Origin: Amycolatopsis palatopharyngis
Lineage (GTDB): Bacteria > Actinomycetota > Actinomycetes > Mycobacteriales > Pseudonocardiaceae
DNA length: 64,000 nucleotides
Assembly: GCF_003385185.1 (NCBI RefSeq)
Contig: NZ_PQHZ01000018.1
Coordinates: 1-64,000, forward strand
Direction: 5' to 3'
Shown here: positions 19,125 to 27,919 of the stretch, in pieces
How the letters are laid out: every line of letters starts with the position of its first letter
How positions within the stretch are numbered: the stretch's first letter is position 1
Translations under genes and position numbers: made by a program
Notes under the pieces: model-generated
Seen by the model: the letters and a program-made list of their open reading frames with translations, nothing else
The model's database searches: none
What the model was told of the DNA's origin: nothing

Positions 19125-20296
19125 AGCGAAACCGTCAGGATCTCTTCGATCTCGGCCTGGGCGAACAACCGTGGATGGTTGCCACTGACGAGGTCCTCGA
19201 GGGCGCCTCGCGCGATCGAGGCGACCATGGAGTCATCGACGCCAAGGTCTCGAAGTGGAAGACGGGCCTTGACGTCGTCGGCCAGGTCGCGAACCGCGGT
19301 GATCGCGGATCGGGCGTCGCTCCGTGTATCGGCGGACGTCGGCAATGTCATCGCCTGTGCGACCAGGCTGTACGGCGATTCGGCCACGTCGACCGACCGT
19401 TTCATGACTTCGTCGAGCACCGCGGTCAGCGCGAGTCCGTGCACGGCGCCGGTGTGATTGGTGATGGTGTGCGCGATGCCGTGCACCAGGCCAAGCCCGC
19501 TGAGGGTCAGCGCGAGGCCGGCCAGGTGCGACCCCATGATCAATCGAGATCGGGCGTCGAGATCGGAACCGTCGGCCACGGCGGTCACCAGACTGGAGCT
19601 GACCAGCCGGATGGCCTCGGTCGCGTAGGCCACCGACAGTGGGTTGGCTCCCTTGGAGGCAAGCGACTCGATGCCGTGTGTCAGGGCATCCATTCCGGTC
19701 GCGGCTGTCGCTCTCGCCGGTAGGCCCACGGTGAGTTCGGGATCGAGTATGGCGTAACGCGGACGTACGCTCGCATGGCCGATGTAGACCTTGCAGCGGG
19801 CAACAGGATCCTCGATCACGCCGAAGCCGTTGGTCTCGGCCCCAGTCCCCGCCGTAGTCGGTACAGCCACGATCGGCAGCCCGGGAAACGGCGGTTCCGC
19901 GGTGTAGTCGTAGTCCCGGGCAACACCACGGTTCGCGGCAAGCAGGGCGATGCCTTTGGCGGCATCGAGAGCGGAGCCTCCGCCGACGGCGACCACGGCA
20001 GCGGCGCCGAATCGCCGAACCTGGGCAGCGGCATCGTCGATCGTTCGGGTGGTCGGGTTCGATTCGACGCCCTCGTAGAGTGCGGTCTCGATGTCGGCCC
20101 GATCCAGGATGCGAAGCACCCGGCCGAGAATTCCCGTCGCTCGCATCCCTTTGTCAGTGACGACGAAAGCCCGTTGGTGTCCGACGTGGGCGATCGCCTG
20201 GGGCAGGTGATCCACCGCGGAGGCCCCGAAATCGACATGCGCGTGCGGTTCGATACTCAACGCTGTGCCGGAAAGCGGGCCGACGAGTTCGTTCAT
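19121..20296 (-). CDS. Iron-containing alcohol dehydrogenase (group III)
   Basis: A 391-residue group III alcohol dehydrogenase. It shows AVGGGSALDAAKGIALL for NAD binding, VPTTAGTGAETNGFGVI, and the metal-binding GMDALTHGIE and LGLVHGIAHTITNHTGAVHG histidines. Members include 4-hydroxybutyrate, 1,3-propanediol, lactaldehyde and methanol dehydrogenases, so substrate is open; the adjacent succinate-semialdehyde dehydrogenase favours a C4 hydroxyacid. ATG 20296 has GGGAG seven bases upstream; GTG 20302 overlaps the upstream stop. Both neighbours overlap or nearly overlap it, so it is firmly inside the operon. Confidence 0.82.
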   Translation of the reverse strand: MNELVGPLSGTALSIEPHAHVDFGASAVDHLPQAIAHVGHQRAFVVTDKGMRATGILGRVLRILDRADIETALYEGVESNPTTRTIDDAAAQVRRFGAAAVVAVGGGSALDAAKGIALLAANRGVARDYDYTAEPPFPGLPIVAVPTTAGTGAETNGFGVIEDPVARCKVYIGHASVRPRYAILDPELTVGLPARATAATGMDALTHGIESLASKGANPLSVAYATEAIRLVSSSLVTAVADGSDLDARSRLIMGSHLAGLALTLSGLGLVHGIAHTITNHTGAVHGLALTAVLDEVMKRSVDVAESPYSLVAQAMTLPTSADTRSDARSAITAVRDLADDVKARLPLRDLGVDDSMVASIARGALEDLVSGNHPRLFAQAEIEEILTVSL

Positions 20297-20298
20297 GC

Positions 20299-21201
20299 TC
20301 ACGCTCCCGCCGGGACGCGCAGGTCGATTCCTGCCAGTTCCTCATAGAGCCGCACCGGAATCATCTCCCCCGCAAGGCCACCGTACTTCGCCTTGCCCCG
20401 GCGGTAGATCTGTTCCACGACCGCCGAAAGCTCCACGGGAACGTTCACGTCGCGGGAGAGATCGACTGCCAGCCCGAGATCCTTACAGGCCAGCATCATG
20501 GCGAAGGACTCGTCGTAGTCCCCGTGTTCGAGAATGCCTGCCACGTCCCGTTCCAGGAACCGGGAGTTCGCGGGACTCGCGATCAGGGACTGCCGGAGCA
20601 CATTCAGGTCGACCCCGGCCTTTACGCCAATGGTGAGTACCTCGGCGGTGGCGACCAGATGCGAGAACCAGAGCAGATTCACCATCAGCTTCACCGTGTA
20701 CCCGGCCCCGTGGCCGCCGACCAGGAAGATCCGCTCCGCATCGCCCATGATCTCCAGCAGTGGGCTGCACCGCTCGAAGATCTCGGTGTCACCACCGGCG
20801 AATATCTGCAGGGTGCCCTCGGTCGCCCCACTCGCCATCCCGCTGACCGGAGCGTCCAGCCGATGGACACCACGCTCAGCGAGGCGTTCGCCCGCGGTAC
20901 GCGCAGCCTCCGGCGTCGAGGTGGACATGTCGATCCACACGGCGTCGGCGCGCAGTTCCTCGACCACGCCGGAGCCGATCAGGACGCTCTCGACCTGGCG
21001 CGGTCCGGGGAGCATCGTGATCAGGACGTCGACCTCGGCCGCCACCTCAGCCGGCGTGTCGGCCCATGACGCGCCGAGCGTGACGTGCTGCTCCGCGGCT
21101 TCTTTGTTTCTGTCGTGCACCACGAGCGGGACACCGGCCCGCAGCAGGTTGAGCGACATGGGTCCACCCATGTGCCCGAGTCCGATGAATCCAACCTTCA
21201 C
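20299..21201 (-). CDS. 3-hydroxyisobutyrate dehydrogenase-family oxidoreductase
   Basis: A 300-residue beta-hydroxyacid dehydrogenase. The Rossmann start MKVGFIGLGHMGGPM, the substrate motif LDAPVSGMASGATEGTL, and the catalytic lysine in GHGAGYTVKLMVN are all present. Relatives oxidise 3-hydroxyisobutyrate, 2-hydroxy-3-oxopropionate, 4-hydroxybutyrate or sulfolactaldehyde reductively or oxidatively with NAD(P). GTG 21201 follows a weak GAGGT. It lies in the operon between an aldehyde dehydrogenase (59-base gap, 21202-21260) and the iron alcohol dehydrogenase. Confidence 0.8.
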   Translation of the reverse strand: MKVGFIGLGHMGGPMSLNLLRAGVPLVVHDRNKEAAEQHVTLGASWADTPAEVAAEVDVLITMLPGPRQVESVLIGSGVVEELRADAVWIDMSTSTPEAARTAGERLAERGVHRLDAPVSGMASGATEGTLQIFAGGDTEIFERCSPLLEIMGDAERIFLVGGHGAGYTVKLMVNLLWFSHLVATAEVLTIGVKAGVDLNVLRQSLIASPANSRFLERDVAGILEHGDYDESFAMMLACKDLGLAVDLSRDVNVPVELSAVVEQIYRRGKAKYGGLAGEMIPVRLYEELAGIDLRVPAGA

Positions 21202-21260
21202 GAGTACCTCACTTGGCGAGAAAGACGGAGTTGAGAAAGGCCGGCGCGGATGGCCGGTGT

Positions 21261-22763
21261 TCAGGAGAAGTCGATCCAGGTGGTCTTCAGTGCGCTGTAT
21301 TCGTCCATGGCGTGCAAGGACTTGTCGCGGCCGGAACCGGAAGCCTTGAAACCACCAAAGGGAGCGAAGACATCCGTGGCGTCAAAGGTGTTGACCCACA
21401 CCGTCCCAGCACGAAGTCTGCTGGCGACGCGGTGAGCGGTGGCCAGGTCCTTGGTCCACACCGAGGCGGCAAGGCCGTAGGCGGTCTGGTTGGCCAGCTC
21501 CAGACCTTCCTCGACGCCCTCGAATTCCAGCACGGACAGGACGGGACCGAAGATCTCTTCCTGTGCCACCCGGCTGGTGCTGGCGATCTTGTCCAGGACA
21601 GCGGGCTCGACGAAATACCCACCACTGTCCGGATTCAACCGCCGTCCGCCGATCAGATCGGCGCCTTCTTCGCGGCCGAGATCGATGTAGGAGAGCACCG
21701 TGTCGAGCTGACTCTGATCCACGATCGGTCCCATCGTGGTGGCGGGATCCAGCGGATCGCCGACGACGAACCTTCCCGTGATGTCGACGACCCGGGACAG
21801 CAGTTCGTCCTTCACAGCGCGGTCGGCGAGCAGCCGCGATCCCGCGTTACAGGTCTGGCCGGCGTTGTAGCAGATTCCCCAGGCGATCGCCTCGGCCGCG
21901 GCAGGCAGGTTGCTGGAGTCGGCCAGTACGAGCTGCGGCGACTTGCCGCCCGCCTCGAGTTGCACCTGCTTGCCGTTGGACTCGCCCGCATAGCGCAGGA
22001 AGAGTTTGCCCACCTCGCCTGAGCCGGTGAAGGCGATCTTGTCGACGTCGGGGTGCCTGCCGAGGGCCTGGCCTGCTTCCGCGCCCAGTCCCGGCACCAC
22101 GTTGAACACGCCGGCCGGAACACCGGCCTCGATCGCCAGCCGGGCCAGCAGCAGCGCGGACAGCGACGACTGTTCCGCCGGTTTGAGGACCACGCTGTTG
22201 CCGGCGGCCAGTGCGGGAGCGAGCTTCCACGAGGCGATGATCAGTGGGTAGTTCCACGGGACAACGGCACCGACCACCCCGAGTGGCTCACGGGTGATCG
22301 TCACCAACGTTCCCGCACCGCTGGGCGCCACCTCGTCGTAGATCTTGTCCAGCGCTTCGGCATACCACTGCAGGCAGAACGCCGCGGACGCCACGTCGAC
22401 CCGAACCGACTCGGCGATCGGTTTGCCCACGTCGAGTGTTTCGAGTAGCGCGAGTTCCTCGGTGTGCTCCCGGACGAGTTCGGCCCACCGCAACATGATC
22501 TGCTTGCGGGCGCGGGGCGCCAGCGATCGCCAGCATCCGTCCTCAAAGGACGATCGAGCGGCGCGGACCGCCGAGTCGACGTCCATCGCCCTCCCGCGCG
22601 CCACCTTGGCGATGACACTGCCGTCACGAGGAGTACGTGACTCGAACGTCTCGCCGGACAGCGCTGGCCGATAGTCGCCGTCGACGAACATGCGTCCTTC
22701 CGGCGTGCTGTTCCTCGCGGCCCGCACCCAGTCCTCGTGGCTGCGCTTCAGCAAGTCGCTCAT
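21261..22763 (-). CDS. Aldehyde dehydrogenase, betaine-aldehyde/aminoaldehyde type
   Basis: A 500-residue aldehyde dehydrogenase close to gamma-glutamyl-aminobutyraldehyde and betaine-aldehyde dehydrogenases. Signatures are VVPWNYPLIIASWKLAPALAA, KIAFTGSGEVGK, the catalytic glutamate in LEAGGKSPQLVLAD, the catalytic cysteine in NAGQTCNAGSR and FGGFKASGSGRDKSLHA. ATG 22763 overlaps the upstream stop as ATGA and follows GAGGTG. With a betaine/choline-type importer in the same operon, a trimethylammonio- or amino-aldehyde substrate is reasonable, but this is inference from context. Confidence 0.83.
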   Translation of the reverse strand: MSDLLKRSHEDWVRAARNSTPEGRMFVDGDYRPALSGETFESRTPRDGSVIAKVARGRAMDVDSAVRAARSSFEDGCWRSLAPRARKQIMLRWAELVREHTEELALLETLDVGKPIAESVRVDVASAAFCLQWYAEALDKIYDEVAPSGAGTLVTITREPLGVVGAVVPWNYPLIIASWKLAPALAAGNSVVLKPAEQSSLSALLLARLAIEAGVPAGVFNVVPGLGAEAGQALGRHPDVDKIAFTGSGEVGKLFLRYAGESNGKQVQLEAGGKSPQLVLADSSNLPAAAEAIAWGICYNAGQTCNAGSRLLADRAVKDELLSRVVDITGRFVVGDPLDPATTMGPIVDQSQLDTVLSYIDLGREEGADLIGGRRLNPDSGGYFVEPAVLDKIASTSRVAQEEIFGPVLSVLEFEGVEEGLELANQTAYGLAASVWTKDLATAHRVASRLRAGTVWVNTFDATDVFAPFGGFKASGSGRDKSLHAMDEYSALKTTWIDFS

Positions 22764-23869
22764 CGCACCGCACACCTCTCGACCGCGTCCTCGTCCAGTT
22801 CCACGCCGATCCCTGGTGTGTCAGGGACATTGACGTATCCATCGGTGTCGATCCACACCGGCTTCGTGAGCATGAAGTCCCGCCGCTCGGCGGTCCATCC
22901 CGACGGGTCGTAGGGGAACTCGAAGTAGGGTGCCGCTCCGACGCCCGCGGCGACATGCAGGTTGGCGAGCACGCCGATGCCGTTGGTCCAGCTGTGTGGG
23001 GTGAACTGGCGGTTGCGGTGTTGTGCGAGTTCCGCCGCGGTACGGCTGCGGTGCATGCCGATGGCCAGTACACAGTCCATTTGATACACGTCGAGCAGGT
23101 CGTGGTCCAGATAGGTGAGCACGTCGTTGAACGAGGGAAGCATCTCCCCACCTGCGATCCGCAGTCCCGTCGAAGCGCGCAGGTCCTTGAGGCCCGAGAG
23201 GTCGGTGTAGGGCAGAGGTTCCTCGACCCAGAACACGCCCATTTCCTCGAGGCGGCGCACGGTGCGGGATACGGTCTTGACGTCCAATGCCGGGTCGACA
23301 TCGCCTGCCATCCGCCATGCCTGGTTGAGGTCGACCATGATGGTGAAGTCGTCCCCCAAGGCCTCGCGCACACCCCGTACCGACGCGATCCCCCGCTCGA
23401 TGCCGTGCCGGTCGATCCGAATCTTCATCGCGCGAAACCCCTGCTTTCGCGCGATGAGCGCCGACTCGACCCGTTCCTCTGGACTCTTCAGCTCCCCGGT
23501 GGACATGTAAGCGGGAATGCGGGTGGCCATGTTGCCGAACAACACCGAAACCGGAACTCCGGTGACTTTTCCGATGATGTCCCACAGCGCGACTTCGAGC
23601 GGCCAGAACCGTCCGGCATGGAAGTTGATGGTCTCGATGGCCCTGATCTGACGCATGATCTGCAACGGATCGGTGCCGATGAACAGGTGCTCGAACGCCT
23701 CGAACCCGTCCATGGTGTCGCCGGACCCGATGCCGACGATGCCCTGGTCGGTCTCGACCCGCACCACAGTCGCGTCGAAATGCGTTCGCGGGGTCGGGTC
23801 CCATGCGGCGTGGAACGGCGGGTCGAGGTTCAGCCGGAGCCGGTCTAGCCGAATATTGGTGATCTTCAT
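22760..23869 (-). CDS. Enolase-superfamily enzyme, mandelate racemase subgroup
   Basis: A 369-residue mandelate racemase/muconate lactonising enzyme-type protein. The capping domain precedes a barrel with the general-base motif MKIRID, metal ligands in MVDLN, VEEPLP and AGGEML, and a probable Asp-His dyad from YQMDCV and TPHSWTNG. A histidine at the end of the seventh strand indicates the mandelate racemase subgroup rather than muconate cycloisomerase; acid-sugar dehydratases share this arrangement. The first motif is Lys-x-Arg rather than the common Lys-x-Lys. Located between the Fae homologue and an aldehyde dehydrogenase; the substrate is unknown. Confidence 0.78.
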   Translation of the reverse strand: MKITNIRLDRLRLNLDPPFHAAWDPTPRTHFDATVVRVETDQGIVGIGSGDTMDGFEAFEHLFIGTDPLQIMRQIRAIETINFHAGRFWPLEVALWDIIGKVTGVPVSVLFGNMATRIPAYMSTGELKSPEERVESALIARKQGFRAMKIRIDRHGIERGIASVRGVREALGDDFTIMVDLNQAWRMAGDVDPALDVKTVSRTVRRLEEMGVFWVEEPLPYTDLSGLKDLRASTGLRIAGGEMLPSFNDVLTYLDHDLLDVYQMDCVLAIGMHRSRTAAELAQHRNRQFTPHSWTNGIGVLANLHVAAGVGAAPYFEFPYDPSGWTAERRDFMLTKPVWIDTDGYVNVPDTPGIGVELDEDAVERCAVR

Positions 23870-23871
23870 TC

Positions 23872-24375
23872 TCAGTCCGCTGTGTAGAAGGGATTGTGGG
23901 GGCGGGCGCGGGCCTTGAGCACGCTTTCGAGGTCTGGTTCCCGAGCGGCCCCCGCGGTCAGCGCGGTTCGAACCGCCGCACGGTTGTTGCCGTAGACCAG
24001 GTCGGGGTCTTTCGCGGCCGGGTTCACCCAGACCGCGGTGATCAACGCGAGCTCATCCACCTGCTCGGCCCGAACCACTCCGTCGGCAACGGCGTCCGCG
24101 ACTCCGGCCGCGATACCTGCCTGCGCTGGACCCCAGTGCAGCAATCCGTGGTCGTGCTCGGAGATCGTGGCCTTGTTGACGAAGAGGGTCAGTGGCTTGA
24201 CGGGTAACCCGGGGCGAAGGATGGCGACGAACGGCTGGTGCCCAGGGCTCGGGCTGGCCAAGGCACTCGCCCAGGCGGTACCCACGGAGCCGTCTCGCGG
24301 GCCGAGAACCGTATTGACGTGCGCTGCTTCGTCGCCCTCACCGATGAAGCTCTCGCCGATCTGCACCTCGCTCAC
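23872..24375 (-). CDS. Formaldehyde-activating enzyme (Fae) family protein
   Basis: A 167-residue protein matching Fae over its whole length. The N-terminus QIGESFIGEGDEAAHVNTVL retains the histidine that serves as proposed acid/base in Methylobacterium Fae; LPVKPLTLFVNKATI, GPAQAGIAAGVADAV and ALITAVWVNPAAKD follow. Classical Fae speeds condensation of formaldehyde with tetrahydromethanopterin, a cofactor not expected here, so this may be a Fae-like paralogue acting on another carrier or aldehyde. GTG 24375 overlaps the stop of the binding-protein gene and follows GAGGAGGG. Its place in a catabolic operon suggests formaldehyde, or a similar aldehyde, is released by the pathway. Confidence 0.85.
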   Translation of the reverse strand: MSEVQIGESFIGEGDEAAHVNTVLGPRDGSVGTAWASALASPSPGHQPFVAILRPGLPVKPLTLFVNKATISEHDHGLLHWGPAQAGIAAGVADAVADGVVRAEQVDELALITAVWVNPAAKDPDLVYGNNRAAVRTALTAGAAREPDLESVLKARARPHNPFYTAD

Positions 24376-25307
24376 AGCAGTCCCTCCTCTTCCAGCCACT
24401 TCTCCGCCACGTCGTCGGCGTCCAGGCCATCGACGTCGACCTGGGCGTTGAGTCGCCGCATCGTCTCGGTGTCGAGCCTCTCGGACAGAGGTGCCAGGAT
24501 CTGCGTGATCTCCGGGTGCTTGTCCAGCGTCGCCTGCTGCAAGGTCGGTGCTCCTTGATAGACGGGAAAGAACTGCTTGTCGTCGGTAAGCACGGTCAGA
24601 TCCAGATTCGCGATCCGGCCGTCGGTGGCGAACACCTCGCCGAAGTTGCACGTGCCGCCTTTGTCCGTCTCGGTGTAGATCACCCCGGTGTCAAGGGTCT
24701 TGATCTGCTGGCGGGGAACGTCGATGTCATAGGTCTTGAGCAGTCCGCTGAGCCCGTCGTCCCTCGCGGCGAACTCACTTTCGACGCAGACGGTCACTGC
24801 TTGTGGATCCGACTTCGCCAACGCGGCAAGATCGGATAGGGAGGCCAGGTCCTTCTCCTCGGCGAACTCGCGCCGGACGGCGAGGGCGTAGGTGTTGTTG
24901 AAGTCAGCCGGCTCCAGCCACGCGATGGCATTCCGCGAGCCGTCTTCCTTCTTCACCGCCAAGTACTGTTCCTCCGGATCACCGATCGGTTTGGTGTGCT
25001 TGAGGTAGGTGATCCATCCGGTCCCGGTGTACTCCCAGTACAGGTCGACTTCGCCGGACTCCAAGGCCTTACGGGTGTTGACCGAGCCGGTGATCTGCTT
25101 GGGTTCGGCGTCGGCACCGTTGGCGGCCAGTAGCTGGGCTGTGAGAGAGGCAAGGATGTTCTGCTCACTGAAGTCCTTTGCGCCGACGACGAAGGACGCG
25201 CCTGCCAGCGATCCTTCACCGACCGAGGCATCCCCGGACCCGCATCCGGCGAGCGCGACCGTCGCAAGGCCTGCGGTCGCCAGGGTTAGAAGCTTGCGCA
25301 CATACAT
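24372..25307 (-). CDS. Glycine betaine/choline-type ABC transporter substrate-binding lipoprotein
   Basis: A 311-residue OpuC/ProX-type binding protein. A signal peptide ends in the lipobox ALAGC. The mature part has VVGAKDFSEQNILASLTAQL, ALESGEVDLYWEYTGTGW and CNFGEVFATDGRI, typical of binders of quaternary amines (betaine, choline, carnitine). It captures substrate outside the membrane for the two permeases and ATPase encoded upstream. ATG 25307 has GGAGAA in front. Its stop overlaps the Fae start. The surrounding enzymes suggest nutrient uptake rather than osmoprotection. Confidence 0.88.
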   Translation of the reverse strand: MYVRKLLTLATAGLATVALAGCGSGDASVGEGSLAGASFVVGAKDFSEQNILASLTAQLLAANGADAEPKQITGSVNTRKALESGEVDLYWEYTGTGWITYLKHTKPIGDPEEQYLAVKKEDGSRNAIAWLEPADFNNTYALAVRREFAEEKDLASLSDLAALAKSDPQAVTVCVESEFAARDDGLSGLLKTYDIDVPRQQIKTLDTGVIYTETDKGGTCNFGEVFATDGRIANLDLTVLTDDKQFFPVYQGAPTLQQATLDKHPEITQILAPLSERLDTETMRRLNAQVDVDGLDADDVAEKWLEEEGLL

Positions 25308-25337
25308 GGTTGTTCTCCAGAAACGGTGGTGTGCGGA

Positions 25338-26117
25338 TCAGAGTCCGCGTGGGCGAACCGACTTTTCGAGGACTCCCGCGAGCCAGTCGAGGGTGAACGC
25401 GACGACGGCTGTGAGTACGGCGCCGGTGACGAGGATCGGAGTCCGGGTCGTCTTGATCCCGGCGATGATGATGTCGCCGAGTCCTCCTGCGTTGACGAAG
25501 GTGGCTACTGTCGCGACACCGACACAGATGATGATCGTGGTGCGCAGACCTGCCAGCATCACTGGTATCGCGAGCGGCAGTTCGATCTTGCGCAGCACCT
25601 GCAGCGGAGTGAGGCCCATGCCGCTCGCGGCCTCGACGAGGTTCCGGTCCACCTGCTGGATACCGACGATGGTGTTCCGCAGGACCGGTAGCACGGCGCT
25701 GGCGATCAGGGCCGCGATCGCGATGTTCTGGCCGATGGAGAACACCATCGCCATGATGACCAGGACGCCGAGCGCGGGCGTCGCCTGACCCACATTGGCC
25801 GCGACGAGCGCGAATGGTGTGAGCCACTGGGTCCCCGGTCGCGTCAGCAGGACACCGAGCGGCATCGCGATCAGTACCACTGCTGCTGTGGCGATCGCCG
25901 TGAGTTTCAGGTGCTGCAGCGTCGCGTCACCGATCATTCCGGCATTGAGGACCCTGGCCTCGATACTGTCGAGTTCCTGGTTCGAAACCCATAGGTACAG
26001 CGCGAGGACGACGCTCGCCAGCACCGCCGGGGTCAGCAGATGTCTGACCAGTGCGCGCCGCGACCAGCGTTCACCCGCATTCACCGCGAATGCTGAACCG
26101 AGCGTGTCAACGGACAT
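25338..26117 (-). CDS. ABC transporter permease, betaine/choline type
   Basis: A 259-residue inner-membrane permease of the OpuCB/ProW type, with about six hydrophobic segments. The ATPase-contact loop reads LVEAASGMGLTPLQVLRKIE and is followed by LPLAIPVMLAGLRTTIIICV. ATG 26117 overlaps the ATPase stop by eleven bases and has AGGTGG upstream; ATG 26126 is less likely. It pairs with the second permease at 27170-27817 to form a heterodimeric channel. Confidence 0.87.
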   Translation of the reverse strand: MSVDTLGSAFAVNAGERWSRRALVRHLLTPAVLASVVLALYLWVSNQELDSIEARVLNAGMIGDATLQHLKLTAIATAAVVLIAMPLGVLLTRPGTQWLTPFALVAANVGQATPALGVLVIMAMVFSIGQNIAIAALIASAVLPVLRNTIVGIQQVDRNLVEAASGMGLTPLQVLRKIELPLAIPVMLAGLRTTIIICVGVATVATFVNAGGLGDIIIAGIKTTRTPILVTGAVLTAVVAFTLDWLAGVLEKSVRPRGL

Positions 26118-27177
26118 GGGAACCATCCACCTGGCCTGCTCGTGCCCATAGTTCACACACCCGGTCGAAGTCGAGACTGCCCAGCGGATGTCCGGCCGCG
26201 TCGTGCACGGTGACCCGCGCGCGTCCTCCGCGAAGCATGGCGTCGATGGTGTCCCGGATCGTGTCCTCGCAGCGCACCACTATCTCGTCGGTGCCTCCGC
26301 CCGGTATCTCCGGACCGAGCACGCCCTGGTGCATCGCGTCGCCGACCGTCGTCAACCCCATCCGCCGAATCGCGGCGCCGGAGCCGACGAAACTCGCGAC
26401 GTAGTCGTCCGCCGGTGCGGACAAGATCCGCTCGGGGGTATCGAACTGGGCGATCACGGAACGCTCTCGGAGAACCGCGATCCGATCACCGAGCCTGATG
26501 GCCTCGTCGAAGTCATGCGTGACGAAGATGATCGTCTTACGCAGTTCCTTCTGCAGTTTCAGGAATTCGTTCTGCAGGTGTTCCCGAGTGATCGGATCGG
26601 TCGCACCGAACGGCTCGTCCATCAGCATGATCGGCGGATCGGCGGCGAGCGCGCGGGCGACGCCCACCCGTTGCTGCTGCCCACCGGACAGTTGCCGCGG
26701 ATACCGCCCGCGGTACGCCGATGGGTCCAGGCCCACCAGTTCGAGCAACTCGTCGATACGGCCGGCGATCCTCGTCGCCTTCCAGCCGAGCAGCCGTGGG
26801 ATCAGGCCGATGTTGTCCCCGATCGTCATGTGTGGGAACAGTCCGATCTGCTGAATGACGTACCCGATGCTGCGGCGGAGTTCGTTCCGGTCGATCCGCA
26901 GGACGTCCTGCCCGTCGATGAGGATCTGCCCGCTCGTCGGCTCGATGAGCCGGTTGATCATCTTCATCGTGGTGGTCTTGCCGCAACCGGAGGGGCCGAG
27001 GAACATCACCAACTCGCCGGGGGCGATGTCCATCGAGACATTCTCTACAGCGGGAACGGATTGACCGTGGTACTGCTTGGTCAGATCGACGAGTTGGATA
27101 GCAGCGCCATGCGAACGTGCGGCAGGTGAGTCAAGGTCCGGACGGCGAGCATCTGCGACAGGAACGGGATTAGACAC
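26107..27177 (-). CDS. ABC transporter ATPase, betaine/choline type, with CBS-like tail
   Basis: A 356-residue ATPase. It shows the Walker A GPSGCGKTTT, the signature RQLSGGQQQRVGVARALA, Walker B MLMDEPFGATDP and the switch VTHDFDEAI. After the ATPase core (~residue 245) a tail of ~100 residues resembles a CBS-type regulatory region common in OpuA/OpuC ATPases. GTG 27177 overlaps the upstream permease stop and follows GAGGGGG; the longer open frame upstream has no such site. It powers uptake with the two permeases and the lipoprotein. Confidence 0.88.
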   Translation of the reverse strand: MSNPVPVADARRPDLDSPAARSHGAAIQLVDLTKQYHGQSVPAVENVSMDIAPGELVMFLGPSGCGKTTTMKMINRLIEPTSGQILIDGQDVLRIDRNELRRSIGYVIQQIGLFPHMTIGDNIGLIPRLLGWKATRIAGRIDELLELVGLDPSAYRGRYPRQLSGGQQQRVGVARALAADPPIMLMDEPFGATDPITREHLQNEFLKLQKELRKTIIFVTHDFDEAIRLGDRIAVLRERSVIAQFDTPERILSAPADDYVASFVGSGAAIRRMGLTTVGDAMHQGVLGPEIPGGGTDEIVVRCEDTIRDTIDAMLRGGRARVTVHDAAGHPLGSLDFDRVCELWARAGQVDGSHVR

Positions 27178-27817
27178 GAAGCCCCCTCGAAGTCGTGAGA
27201 CGGCGGATGAGAATGAAAGCGGCGTCGAAAGCCAGTGCGAGCAGGACGACTCCGACCGTGCCGGCGATGGCCTGGTTGAGGGCGTTCGTCGCGCCAAGCC
27301 GGGAAAGGCCGGCGAAGATCTCGTTGCCGAAGCCAGGCCCGGCGACGTAAGCGGCGATGGCGGCGATGGCGAACAACATCTGCGCTGCGACCCGGATGCC
27401 TGTGATGATCACCGGCCACGCCATCGGTAGCTGTATGCGCCAGATCGCGGTCGGTCGCGACAGTCCCATGCCGTTGGCAGCCTCGAGGATCGCCGTGTCG
27501 ACGCTTCGCAACCCGGCGATGGTGTTCCGCACGATCGGCAGCAGTGAGTAGACCACCAGTGCGATGACCGAGGGCACCCAACCGAGGCCGAAGAACGGGA
27601 TCAACAGGGCCAGCAGTGCCAGCGAGGGGATAGTGAGAAGTCCTCCCGCTGTGGACACAGCGATGCCGGACCAGCGCGGGCTCTGCCAGGTCAGCACGCC
27701 CACTCCCAACCCGACCACCGTGGCGATTCCCAGCGCCAGCACCACGACCGTGAGGTGCTCGAGACTCATCACGAGGAGGTCGTCCCAGTTGAAGTCGAGG
27801 TACTCGATGAACGTCAC
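27170..27817 (-). CDS. ABC transporter permease, betaine/choline type (first gene of operon)
   Basis: A 215-residue OpuCB/ProW-like permease with five to six transmembrane helices and the coupling loop ILEAANGMGLSRPTAIWRIQ. GTG 27817 has the very strong ribosome site AAAGGAGGTGG. It is the first gene of the operon running to 17601, and its promoter faces the IclR regulator at 27920. Both permeases follow the same fold but differ in sequence, as expected for a heterodimeric OpuC system. Confidence 0.87.
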   Translation of the reverse strand: MTFIEYLDFNWDDLLVMSLEHLTVVVLALGIATVVGLGVGVLTWQSPRWSGIAVSTAGGLLTIPSLALLALLIPFFGLGWVPSVIALVVYSLLPIVRNTIAGLRSVDTAILEAANGMGLSRPTAIWRIQLPMAWPVIITGIRVAAQMLFAIAAIAAYVAGPGFGNEIFAGLSRLGATNALNQAIAGTVGVVLLALAFDAAFILIRRLTTSRGLRV

Positions 27818-27852
27818 CTGCCCACCTCCTTTCGTGTGACGGCGACAACAGG

Positions 27853-27881
27853 AAGCTACAATCGGGTAGGTTTACGAGCAA
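27853..27881 (-). promoter_or_regulatory. Putative promoter of the Fae/ABC operon
   Basis: On the minus strand TTGCTC (27881-27876) and TAGCTT (27858-27853) are 17 bases apart, about 35 bases before the GTG at 27817. Overlapping it is a direct repeat of ACGAG (27874-27878 and ~27883-27887) facing the IclR gene, a possible regulator site. Both readings are tentative. Confidence 0.35.
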
Positions 27882-27919
27882 TACGAGTTGTCCATATGGC
27901 AACGGTGATGGGAGCGAAT

